The position numbers and the translations under genes were made by a program. The notes beneath the pieces are model-generated. The model did no database searches. It saw nothing but the letters and a program-made list of their open reading frames with translations, and had not been told where the DNA came from. DNA of 7,048 nucleotides from Bryobacteraceae bacterium (GTDB lineage Bacteria > Acidobacteriota > Terriglobia > Bryobacterales > Bryobacteraceae): assembly GCA_030044325.1 (NCBI GenBank), contig JASHWA010000271.1, positions 1 to 7,048 on the forward strand, read 5' to 3'. This document shows, in pieces, positions 1 to 6,374 of this stretch (positions are counted from its first letter, which is position 1; every line of letters begins with the position of its first letter).

Positions 1-1620
1 GGGATTCACGACGGGCATAATGCTTCGGTCGCGGTGATTCGTGACGGGCGGATTGCGATGGCGCTTCAGGAGGAGCGCATTACCCGGATCAAGAATCAGG
101 GCGATGCGCCGGTGGGAGTGCTGGGAGCGATCAGGGAACGGCCGGCTCGCGTGGCGCTGAACGGGTTCTACGTGAATTACGGGCAGTGGCCGCGGGAGGT
201 GATCGAGCGCGACTACGACCAATCGCCGCGATGGAAAGAGCCGCTCAAGGGGACGTTCCTCGATCGGGCCTATCGCCGGCGGAAGCGGGCGATGCGGGAA
301 GGTGCGCTGCGCGAACTGGGAATCGGTGGTATGCAGGCGGTGGAACATCATACGGCCCACGCGTCGGCGGCGTATTACACGTGTCCTTTTGAAGACGCAT
401 TGGTGTTCACCTGCGACGGATCGGGTGATCGCATCGCGGCGACGGTGAGCATCGGGGAAAAACGGATCGCCGAAGTTCCCGAGGACGACTCGATCGGGCG
501 GCTGTACGCGATGGTGACGAGATATCTGGGGATGTCGCCGCTCGAACACGAATACAAGGTGATGGGCCTGGCGCCATACGGGCGCGGGAGCGAGGTCGCG
601 CGCGGATTCCTGGAGTTATTCGAGTTTTGCGGTTTGACGTGGCGCCGGCGGAAGGGAGTTCCGTCGATGTACGGGTCGCGCGAGTTCCTGGCGGCGATGC
701 TGCAAGGCAAGAGATTTGACGCGATCGCGGCGGGGGCGCAGGAGTTTATCGAGCGGATGCTGGTCGAGTGGGTGCGGCGCGCCATCGTCGAGACGGGGAT
801 TCGAAAAATCGCGTGCTCGGGCGGCGTGTTCATGAACGTCAAAGCAAACCTGGAGCTGCTGCGGATGAAGGAAGTCGAGCAGATGTACGTGTTTCCTTCG
901 TGCGGGGACGAATCGAACAGTATCGGGGCGGGGTGCGCTCTGGCGGCGCAAGCGGGCGAGAGGATCGAGCCGCTGGGCGCGATTTACTACGGCGATCCGA
1001 TTACGGATGAAGAAGCGGAACAGGCGATCGCGGACGCAGAAGGCCTCACAAAGGGATTTAAGGCACGATTTTGCACGGATATCGAGAGCGTGGTGGCGGA
1101 GAATCTCGCGGAAGGAAGAATTGTCGCGCGGGCGAAGGGCCGAATGGAGTTCGGGGCGCGGGCGCTGGGCAACCGGTCGATCCTGGCGCGGGCGGATTCG
1201 GCTTCCGCAGTTCGAACCATCAATCGGATGATCAAGAATCGCGATTTCTGGATGCCGTTTGCGCCGTCGGTCCTGGCCGAGCGGGCCAGCGAGTATTATT
1301 CGAAGCCCAAAGATATCCGGTCGCCTTATATGATGTTCGCCTTCGAATCCCGTCCGCAAAAACGGGCGGCGTTTCAAGCGGCGATGCATCCGTGGGATTT
1401 TTCGACGCGTCCGCACGAGGTTTTTCAAGCGCACAATCCGGATTATTACCGGCTGCTCGAGGAATTCGAAGCGCGCACGGGCGAAGGGATCGTGCTGAAT
1501 ACTTCGTTCAACCTGCATGGCGAGCCGATGGTGTACCGCGCGCGGGACGCGATGGATGTTTTTGTGCGCAGCGGGCTCGACCGGATGGCGCTCGCAAACT
1601 GGTGGGTGGAAAAAACGTGA
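1..1620 (+). CDS. Carbamoyltransferase, NodU/CmcH/TobZ family (5'-truncated)
   Basis: Likely transfers a carbamoyl group from carbamoyl phosphate, through a carbamoyl-adenylate, to a sugar hydroxyl. This is the chemistry of NodU (Nod factor) and TobZ (tobramycin); here the acceptor is probably a glycan precursor in the cytoplasm. The frame is open from base 1 and already reads GIHDGHNAS, the usual extreme N-terminal motif, so the true start lies just upstream and the GTG at 34 is not the start. In-window residues: the metal-binding HHTAHA at 116-121, DGSGD at 139-143, VMGLAPYG at 187-194 and SGGVFMNVKAN at 273-283, all of the Kae1/actin-like ATPase domain. The C-terminal carbamoyltransferase domain shows GARALGNRS at 385-393, MPFAPSVL and NTSFNLHGEPMV. 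About 539 residues are present, slightly under the family's usual 550-600. The stop overlaps the epimerase start by 4 bases (GTGA). No key residue looks lost. Family sure; acceptor unknown. Confidence 0.95.
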   Translation, partial: GIHDGHNASVAVIRDGRIAMALQEERITRIKNQGDAPVGVLGAIRERPARVALNGFYVNYGQWPREVIERDYDQSPRWKEPLKGTFLDRAYRRRKRAMREGALRELGIGGMQAVEHHTAHASAAYYTCPFEDALVFTCDGSGDRIAATVSIGEKRIAEVPEDDSIGRLYAMVTRYLGMSPLEHEYKVMGLAPYGRGSEVARGFLELFEFCGLTWRRRKGVPSMYGSREFLAAMLQGKRFDAIAAGAQEFIERMLVEWVRRAIVETGIRKIACSGGVFMNVKANLELLRMKEVEQMYVFPSCGDESNSIGAGCALAAQAGERIEPLGAIYYGDPITDEEAEQAIADAEGLTKGFKARFCTDIESVVAENLAEGRIVARAKGRMEFGARALGNRSILARADSASAVRTINRMIKNRDFWMPFAPSVLAERASEYYSKPKDIRSPYMMFAFESRPQKRAAFQAAMHPWDFSTRPHEVFQAHNPDYYRLLEEFEARTGEGIVLNTSFNLHGEPMVYRARDAMDVFVRSGLDRMALANWWVEKT

Positions 1621-2570
1621 AGGTTTTGATTACGGGGGTCGCGGGATTTATCGGGTATCACGCGGCGCGGCGGTTTCTCTCCGAGGGCGACGAGGTCAGC
1701 GGGATCGACAATCTGAACGGATATTACGATCCGCGGCTCAAGAAGGCGCGGCTCAAGGGATTGATGGATCGCGCGAACTTCCAGTTCACGCATCTCGATA
1801 TCACGGAGCGGCGCAAAATGGAGCGGTTTTTCGAACAGGTGGAACCGGAGCTGGTGATTCACCTGGCGGGGCAGCCGGGCGTGCGGTATTCGATCGAGAA
1901 TCCGCATAGTTATGTGGCGGCGAATCTGACCGGATTTTTGCATGTGCTCGAAGGGGCGCGCAGGAACGGGGTACGGCACCTGATGTATGCCTCGTCGAGC
2001 TCGGCGCTGGACCGGCCGGTGTCGCTGTACGGAGCGAGCAAGCGGGCCAATGAGCTGATGGCGCATTCCTACGCGCATTTATATAAATTCGCGGCGACGG
2101 GCTTGCGGTTTTTTACGGTGTACGGTCCGTGGGGAAGGCCGGACATGGCGCCGTTTCGCTTCGCGCGGGCGATCGCACAGGGAGAGCGGATCGAAATTTA
2201 CAACTACGGCAAGCTATACCGAGATTTCACCTACATCGACGACATTATCGAGGGGGTATGGCGCATTGCGGCGCGGGATGCCGAGGGACATCGGGTATTC
2301 AACATCGGCCACAGCACGCCTGTGAAGCTGATGGATTTTGTTCGCGCGTTGGAGCGCGCATTTTCGAAGAAAGCTCGAAAAAGATTTGTTCCGATGCAGG
2401 CGGGCGACGTGGAATCGACGTGCGCGGACACGGCGGATCTCGTCGAGTTCACCGGATTCCGGCCGCGAGTTGGGGTGGAAGAGGGAGTGGAGCGGTTCGT
2501 CAAGTGGTTCGAGGAATACTATGAGCTCGGCGAATGCGGTCATCGCTACCGCGTATTTCGCGCATCCTGA
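1617..2570 (+). CDS. NAD-dependent sugar epimerase, UDP-glucuronate 4-epimerase type, internally shortened
   Basis: Extended SDR protein of 317 residues, predicted to interconvert UDP-glucuronate and UDP-galacturonate in the cytoplasm. The GTG start at 1617 overlaps the carbamoyltransferase stop and puts the NAD-binding glycines (G7, G10, G13 in TGVAGFIG) at the N-terminus; no upstream start fits. D31-N32 in GIDNLNGYYDP is the family's NAD-ribose site. AGQPGVRYSIENPHSYV, the catalytic YGASK (Y138, K142), RFFTVYGPWGRPDM and DFTYIDDIIEGV are signature matches to the LpsL/CapI group. Odd: after SSSS (126-129) the family normally continues with VYG and a loop containing PF before DHPVSLY. Here ALDRPVSLY follows directly, about 14-16 residues short and in frame. 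The loop before VFNIG (family YNIG) is also short. The C-terminus runs past the usual WFxxYY end because no stop appears until 2570, inside the next gene. Probably the right family; activity uncertain because of the missing segment. Confidence 0.9.
   Translation: MKVLITGVAGFIGYHAARRFLSEGDEVSGIDNLNGYYDPRLKKARLKGLMDRANFQFTHLDITERRKMERFFEQVEPELVIHLAGQPGVRYSIENPHSYVAANLTGFLHVLEGARRNGVRHLMYASSSSALDRPVSLYGASKRANELMAHSYAHLYKFAATGLRFFTVYGPWGRPDMAPFRFARAIAQGERIEIYNYGKLYRDFTYIDDIIEGVWRIAARDAEGHRVFNIGHSTPVKLMDFVRALERAFSKKARKRFVPMQAGDVESTCADTADLVEFTGFRPRVGVEEGVERFVKWFEEYYELGECGHRYRVFRAS
2511..2515 (+). promoter_or_regulatory. Shine-Dalgarno site for the WxcM-like gene
   Basis: GAGGA sits 5 bases before the ATG at 2521. 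It lies inside the epimerase codons for the conserved C-terminal EEYY. It is the clearest ribosome binding site in the window and supports 2521 as the start despite the 50-base overlap with the preceding gene. Confidence 0.7.
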
Positions 2571-3468
2571 AGCGCTGGTCGAATCGGGCGAGATCGGGGC
2601 GCGGACACGGATCTGGGCGTTCGCGCACGTGCTTCGAGGCGCCAGGGTCGGCGCGGACTGCAATATCTGCGATCACACGCTGATCGAAGGCGGGGCGACC
2701 GTCGGCGACCGGGTGACGATCAAGAGCGGGGTGCAGTTGTGGGAAGGCGTGACGCTCGAGGACGACGTGTTTGTGGGGCCGAATGCGACTTTTACGAACG
2801 ATCCGTTCCCGCGCAGCCGCAAGCGGCCGGCCGAGTTCACCCGGACGCGAGTGAGACGCGGCGCATCGGTGGGAGCGAACGCGACGATTCTGCCGGGCGT
2901 AGTGATCGGGCCGATGGCGATGATCGGGGCGGGCGCGGTGGTGACGCGCGATGTTCCGGCGCGCGCGATCGTGGTGGGAAATCCGGGATATGTGCGCGGA
3001 TACGTGGATGCGGATACGCGCCTGGGGGGGCCGATCGAGCGCCAAGCGCCGCGCGCGCTCGCCGGAGGGGCGACGCTGTACGAGTTGCCGCGGGTTTCCG
3101 ATCATCGCGGGCATCTGAGTTTCGCCGAGATTCACCAGCAGTTGCCGTTCGAGGCGGCGCGGTATTTCGTGGTGTTCGGCGTGCCGAACCGGGAGATTCG
3201 CGGCGAGCATGCGCACCGCACGCTGCACCAGTTTCTGGTGTGCGTGCATGGCGGGTGCTCGGTGCGATTGTTCGACGGAGCGTCGAGCGACGAGGTGCGC
3301 CTGGATCGCGCGGATCTGGGACTGCATGTGCCGCCGATGGTATGGACCACCCAGTACAAGTATTCCTCTGATGCGGTGCTGGTGGTGCTCGCTTCGGATG
3401 TGTACAGGGAAGAGGATTATATTCGCGATTCGGATGAATTCTTGTCGGCCGCGAATGAACCGCAATGA
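2521..3468 (+). CDS. Bifunctional WxcM/FdtD-like protein: sugar N-acetyltransferase plus dTDP-4-keto-6-deoxyhexose 3,4-ketoisomerase
   Basis: A 315-residue fusion. Residues about 10-170 form a left-handed beta-helix acyltransferase of the WxcM N-terminal type. Hexapeptide repeats run through GVQLWEGVTLEDDVFVGPN, then FTNDPFPRSR, GANATILPGVVIG, GAGAVVTRDVPA and VVGNPG. Residues about 186-310 are a FdtA/QdtA cupin: LYELPRVSDHRGHLSF, then the active-site pair H230 and H232 in RGEHAH, VPPMVW, and the closing LVVLASDVYREEDYIRD. By analogy with FdtD of Shewanella denitrificans, the cupin would convert dTDP-4-keto-6-deoxyglucose to its 3-keto isomer. The beta-helix would later acetylate the 3-amino sugar, giving a Fuc3NAc- or Qui3NAc-type nucleotide sugar. 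The PLP aminotransferase needed between the two steps is not in this window. The start is fixed by a good GAGGA site; a region upstream of 2521 in the same frame reads as epimerase shadow. Family sure; exact sugar isomer not readable. Confidence 0.92.
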   Translation: MSSANAVIATAYFAHPEALVESGEIGARTRIWAFAHVLRGARVGADCNICDHTLIEGGATVGDRVTIKSGVQLWEGVTLEDDVFVGPNATFTNDPFPRSRKRPAEFTRTRVRRGASVGANATILPGVVIGPMAMIGAGAVVTRDVPARAIVVGNPGYVRGYVDADTRLGGPIERQAPRALAGGATLYELPRVSDHRGHLSFAEIHQQLPFEAARYFVVFGVPNREIRGEHAHRTLHQFLVCVHGGCSVRLFDGASSDEVRLDRADLGLHVPPMVWTTQYKYSSDAVLVVLASDVYREEDYIRDSDEFLSAANEPQ

Positions 3469-3472
3469 ACGC
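3448..3472 (+). repeat. Decayed 10-base-period tandem motif, copy 1
   Basis: After GCC come GCGAATGAAC and CGCAATGAAC, then GC. The two decamers match at 8 of 10 bases. The stretch encodes the last residues (AANEPQ) and stop of the WxcM-like gene and also supplies the ATGA start of the next gene. It matches copy 2 (6348-6372) without gaps at 19 of 25 bases. It resembles the ACGCGGATGA-type decamer repeats I recall from intergenic regions of environmental bacteria; that link is from memory. Confidence 0.4.
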
Positions 3473-4037
3473 GAGTTTTGTCCGGTCTTTGTGGTGGATT
3501 CTGAGATTGCGATGGGACGCACGCCGCGCGGGCGGGCGGGTTGAGATTGCGGGTTCGGCGCGGCTGCGGACGCGGGTGATTTTTCGGGGGTGCGGGACGG
3601 TGCGGATCGGCGAGCACGCGGTGGTGGGGGATGGCGAGGCGGGAATGCCCTCGGCTCCGGTTTTCGTTTCGGCGCGGCCGGCGAGTTCGATGGTAGCGAT
3701 CGGGGCGGAGACGCGGATCACCAATGGCGTCGAGCTGATCGCGCTGGAACGGATTGAGATTGGCAGCCAATGCCGGATCGGAGCGGGGGCGCGGATTGTG
3801 GATGCGGATTTTCACGGCGTGGCGCCCGAGGAGCGGGAGATGCAGGGCGCGTCGGGAGCGGTGCGGATCGGGGATCGGGTGTGGATCGGTATGGGCGCCA
3901 TCATTTTGAAGCGGGTGCGCATCGATGATGGCGCAGTGGTGGGGGCCGGAGCGGTGGTGAGCGCGGATGTGGAAGAGGGCGCGGTGGTAGCGGGGAATCC
4001 GGCGCGGGTGATTTCGCGATGGGCGGTTGCCAAATGA
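3465..4037 (+). CDS. Hexapeptide-repeat acetyltransferase (maltose acetyltransferase-like / WcaF-like)
   Basis: A 190-residue left-handed beta-helix acyltransferase, probably an acetyl-CoA-dependent O-acetyltransferase that decorates a sugar of the polysaccharide in the cytoplasm. Hexapeptide runs are visible at VRIGEHAVVG, ALERIEIGSQCRIGAGARIVDADFHG, VRIGDRVWIGMGAIILKRVRI and GAVVGAGAVVSADV, ending in the family-typical VVAGNPARVI. H117, in DADFHG, aligns with the catalytic His of the maltose/galactoside acetyltransferase group. The N-terminus is basic and tryptophan-rich (FVRSLWWILRLRW), seen in many colanic acid and capsule acetyltransferases. The ATG overlaps the preceding stop (ATGA), and no good Shine-Dalgarno site is seen, so translation probably depends on coupling. 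It is distinct from the acetyltransferase half of the WxcM-like protein, which lacks this His motif. Serine acetyltransferase is unlikely from the context and short N-terminus. The acceptor is unknown. Confidence 0.88.
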   Translation: MNASFVRSLWWILRLRWDARRAGGRVEIAGSARLRTRVIFRGCGTVRIGEHAVVGDGEAGMPSAPVFVSARPASSMVAIGAETRITNGVELIALERIEIGSQCRIGAGARIVDADFHGVAPEEREMQGASGAVRIGDRVWIGMGAIILKRVRIDDGAVVGAGAVVSADVEEGAVVAGNPARVISRWAVAK

Positions 4038-5395
4038 CGGCGGCTCGCCCGGTGCGGGCGCGGGCAGCGTCAGCCATGGGCCTCGCGTCAGCGATGGGAA
4101 AGACCGGAGCGGCAGCGCTGGGGAGCGCGCTGCTTGCGGCAGCGGCAACCAAGATCATCGCGGTGTGGCTGGGACCTTGGTGGGTGGGTTTTCTGGGCAC
4201 GCTCACGCAGACGCGGCAGACGGCGCTGGTCGCGGCGACGGCGAACGGACAGACGGCTCTGGTGCAGGGGTTGGGGGCGCTAGAAGGCCGTGAGAAAAAG
4301 GAGTTTTTTCGAACTTCGCTCGCGGTGATCGGAGTCGCGACGATGCTGGTCGCGGGGGGCATGATTTTGGCGCGCGAGCAGGTGGCGGCGTGGGCCGGAT
4401 TGCCGCGCGATTCGGGCGAATGGATCGCATGGCTTGCGCTCGCCGTGATTTTGGGCAGCGCGGGGGTGGTCCTGACGGCGCTGCTGACCGCGCTCGGCGA
4501 AATCGGGAGGCTCGCGTGGATGCAAATCGCAGGGCCGGCGGCGATGGCGATTCTGGCGGTGCCCGCGGTGATGATCGGGAGTCGCGGGGCGCTCACCGGG
4601 ATGGTTGCGATCGCGGGCGGTTTGAGTTTGGGAGCGGCGTGCTGGTGTTTGCGGGGGTACTGGAAACGGACTGGATCCTGGATCCGGGAATCAGGCTTCC
4701 GTTGGAATGCGGCGCGGAGATTTGCCTCGATATCCGGCGCGATGGCGGCGACGGGGTTGCTTGCGAGCGGGGGATTGATGGCGATTCGTGCGCGCATCAT
4801 TCACAAGGCAGGGTTGAGCGTGGCGGGGAACTTCGACGCGGCGTGGGCGATCAGCATGAACCAGGTGACGCTGGTGCTCGCATCGATGCAGACGTATTAT
4901 CTGCCGGAGCTGGCGCGAGCCCGGAGCGATTTCGAGCGGCGCGAGCAAGTGACCGTGGTGATGCGGACGGCGATCGGGGTGAGCGCGGCGATCATTTCCG
5001 GAATCGCGTTGTTAAAGCCCCTGGTGATTTCGATTTTTTATTCGGAGAAGTTCGGCGGTGCGGCGGATTTATTGCGCTGGACGCTCATTGGCGATTACTT
5101 GAAGGTGACTTCGTGGGTGCTGGCGATTCCGATGATCGCGGCGGCGGACATGCGGGCGTTTGTCGTGGCGGATACGATCGCGCAGGCGGTTTTTCTTGCA
5201 TCGAGCTGGGCGCTGGGGAGCGTATGCGGACCCGCGGAAGGCGCGGCGCTGGGATTCATGGCGTGTTACGCGGTGAACGTGATGGTTTGCTACGGGTATG
5301 CCAGGCGGCGGATGGGCTGGAGCTTCGGCTCGACCGGTTTTTTGTGGGCGGGCGGGCTGATGGCGGTTCTCCTGGCGGATTTTGTCGGCCGTTGA
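4034..5395 (+). CDS. wzx: WzxE-like lipid-linked oligosaccharide flippase
   Basis: A 453-residue, strongly hydrophobic inner-membrane protein of the MOP exporter superfamily. It is predicted to flip an undecaprenyl-diphosphate-linked repeat unit to the periplasmic face. Alternating hydrophobic stretches of about 20 residues run along the whole chain, consistent with roughly 12 membrane spans. Two landmarks place it near WzxE/O-antigen translocases: GNFDAAWAISM (265-275) and LLRWTLIGDYLKVTSW (346-361), which is close to the LLRWQLLGDFLKV region of that group. The start at 4034 (ATGA overlap with the acetyltransferase stop) is preferred for its spacing like that of its neighbours. An ATG at 4019 would overlap more, and one at 4076, just before the first hydrophobic segment, is also possible. 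No Wzy polymerase or chain-length protein is in the window, so a Wzx/Wzy pathway is inferred from this gene alone. Confidence 0.88.
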   Translation: MTAARPVRARAASAMGLASAMGKTGAAALGSALLAAAATKIIAVWLGPWWVGFLGTLTQTRQTALVAATANGQTALVQGLGALEGREKKEFFRTSLAVIGVATMLVAGGMILAREQVAAWAGLPRDSGEWIAWLALAVILGSAGVVLTALLTALGEIGRLAWMQIAGPAAMAILAVPAVMIGSRGALTGMVAIAGGLSLGAACWCLRGYWKRTGSWIRESGFRWNAARRFASISGAMAATGLLASGGLMAIRARIIHKAGLSVAGNFDAAWAISMNQVTLVLASMQTYYLPELARARSDFERREQVTVVMRTAIGVSAAIISGIALLKPLVISIFYSEKFGGAADLLRWTLIGDYLKVTSWVLAIPMIAAADMRAFVVADTIAQAVFLASSWALGSVCGPAEGAALGFMACYAVNVMVCYGYARRRMGWSFGSTGFLWAGGLMAVLLADFVGR

Positions 5396-6345
5396 TGGAC
5401 GTGAAGGTTTCGGTGGCGATCGCGACGTATAATCGCGCGGAAATGGTGCGCGAGGCTGTGATGGCAGCGCTCGCGCAGACGCGCGCGCCGGATGAAATCA
5501 TTGTCGCCGACGATGCGTCGACGGACCGGACGGTGGAGGGTCTGGAAGCGATCGGGGATGCGCGGGTGCGGGTGTTGACGCGCCAGACGAATTCGGGAGG
5601 GGTGGAGAACTGGAACGGGGCAATGCGCGCGGCCACGGGAGCTTTTGTGGCGTGGTGCTCGGATGACGACCGGTTCCTGCCGCACCATCTCGAGACTTCG
5701 ATTGATTTTCTGAAACAAAACCCGCGCGTGGCGATGGTGCATTCCGGATTTATCGATGCGCTCGAATCAGGGGGACGCACGAAGATGATCGAGCGGAGGC
5801 TGCGGTCGAAGCGCCCGATCGTGGTGGATCGCAGAAAGCTCGCACGCTACATGATCCGGTATTACAACTGGCCCTTTCATCCTTCCACCCTGGTGATGCG
5901 GCGCGAGGTTTGGGAGCGTACGGGCGAGTTCAACCCGCGTTATGCGCTGGCCGATACGGACTGGTTTGCACGGGCGGCGGGCGGTTTTCGGATCGCGCTG
6001 CTGCCGCGTCATGGGGTGGTCAATCGCAGGCATGCGGGCAATTGGAGCAACCGGGTGGGCAGCGCGGCGATGCAGCGGGAAATCTACGAGATCGTGGGAC
6101 GCCGGATTTCGAATCCGTTGTGGCGGGTCGCCTGGAGGGTGAACGTGAAGGCCCGGCTGGCGTGGACGATTCGGATGCGAATCGCGACGGGGCACCGCGA
6201 GGCGGCGTGTTCGGCCTGGAGGGTCCTGGCAAAGGAAACGGGCTGGAGAGTGCCCGAGTGGATGGAACGCTGGGGGTCGAACTGGATCGGGCGGCTGTGC
6301 GCGGGGAGGGTTGCGGAGAGCGGAGTGAGCGTTTCACCTTTGTGA
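5395..6345 (+). CDS. Family 2 glycosyltransferase (GT-A fold)
   Basis: A 316-residue inverting glycosyltransferase that probably adds one sugar of the repeat unit from a nucleotide sugar at the cytoplasmic face of the membrane. The N-terminus reads VSVAIATYNRAEMV, the classic GT2 opening. It is followed by the nucleotide-binding DDASTD (39-44), GGVENWNGAMRAATG, and the metal-binding acidic cluster D90-D91-D92 in WCSDDDRF. D187-T188-D189-W190 (ALADTDWF) fits the region carrying the catalytic base. No clear transmembrane span is seen, so it would act as a soluble or peripheral enzyme. The C-terminal 90 residues are rich in Arg and Trp (NPLWRVAWRVNVKARLAW), a plausible membrane-surface tail. The start ATG shares one base with the flippase stop (TGATG), indicating coupled translation; the open frame upstream of 5395 is a shadow of the flippase. 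Donor and acceptor cannot be read from sequence. Confidence 0.92.
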   Translation: MDVKVSVAIATYNRAEMVREAVMAALAQTRAPDEIIVADDASTDRTVEGLEAIGDARVRVLTRQTNSGGVENWNGAMRAATGAFVAWCSDDDRFLPHHLETSIDFLKQNPRVAMVHSGFIDALESGGRTKMIERRLRSKRPIVVDRRKLARYMIRYYNWPFHPSTLVMRREVWERTGEFNPRYALADTDWFARAAGGFRIALLPRHGVVNRRHAGNWSNRVGSAAMQREIYEIVGRRISNPLWRVAWRVNVKARLAWTIRMRIATGHREAACSAWRVLAKETGWRVPEWMERWGSNWIGRLCAGRVAESGVSVSPL

Positions 6346-6347
6346 TG

Positions 6348-6372
6348 GCCGCGAAGGAACGCGGATAAACGC
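6348..6372 (+). repeat. Decayed 10-base-period tandem motif, copy 2
   Basis: GCC is followed by GCGAAGGAAC and GCGGATAAAC, then GC. The decamers match each other at 7 of 10 bases and align without gaps to copy 1 at 3448-3472. This copy fills nearly all of the 29-base gap between the glycosyltransferase stop and the asnB start, the only true intergenic space in the window. Confidence 0.4.
6349..6364 (+). other. Small stem-loop with an AAGGAA loop before asnB
   Basis: CCGCG (6349-6353) pairs perfectly with CGCGG (6360-6364) around the 6-base loop AAGGAA. The loop is Shine-Dalgarno-like but lies 15 bases from the ATG at 6375, longer than ideal. A 5-bp stem with no U tract is not a terminator. 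It could weakly modulate translation or be chance within the repeat. Confidence 0.35.
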
Positions 6373-6374
6373 TT

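Noticed and set aside
616..1518. 300-residue open frame on the - strand inside the carbamoyltransferase
   Set aside because: Opposite strand of a gene whose motifs run throughout this region; composition is Arg/His-rich and matches no family.
1071..1616. Upstream extension of the epimerase frame
   Set aside because: It lies within the carbamoyltransferase coding region in another frame and reads as Gly/Arg-rich noise; the nucleotide-binding motif starts right after the GTG at 1617.
1990..2030. Frameshift in the epimerase
   Set aside because: Reading continues in the same frame with family-matching residues on both sides, so the missing segment is an in-frame loss, not a frameshift.
2500..3522. 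340-residue open frame on the - strand
   Set aside because: It is antisense to the well-supported WxcM-like gene. Its product is Arg/His/Pro-rich low-complexity sequence with no motif, typical of shadow frames in GC-rich DNA.
3901..4800. 299-residue open frame on the - strand
   Set aside because: Antisense to the acetyltransferase end and flippase; Ala/Pro-rich with no start context or domain.
4390..5394. Upstream extension of the glycosyltransferase frame
   Set aside because: Shadow of the flippase; the GT2 N-terminal motif begins immediately after the ATG at 5395.
6349..6364. Hairpin as an intrinsic terminator after the glycosyltransferase gene
   Set aside because: The stem is only 5 bp and is not followed by a run of T; asnB is in the same orientation 29 bases on.
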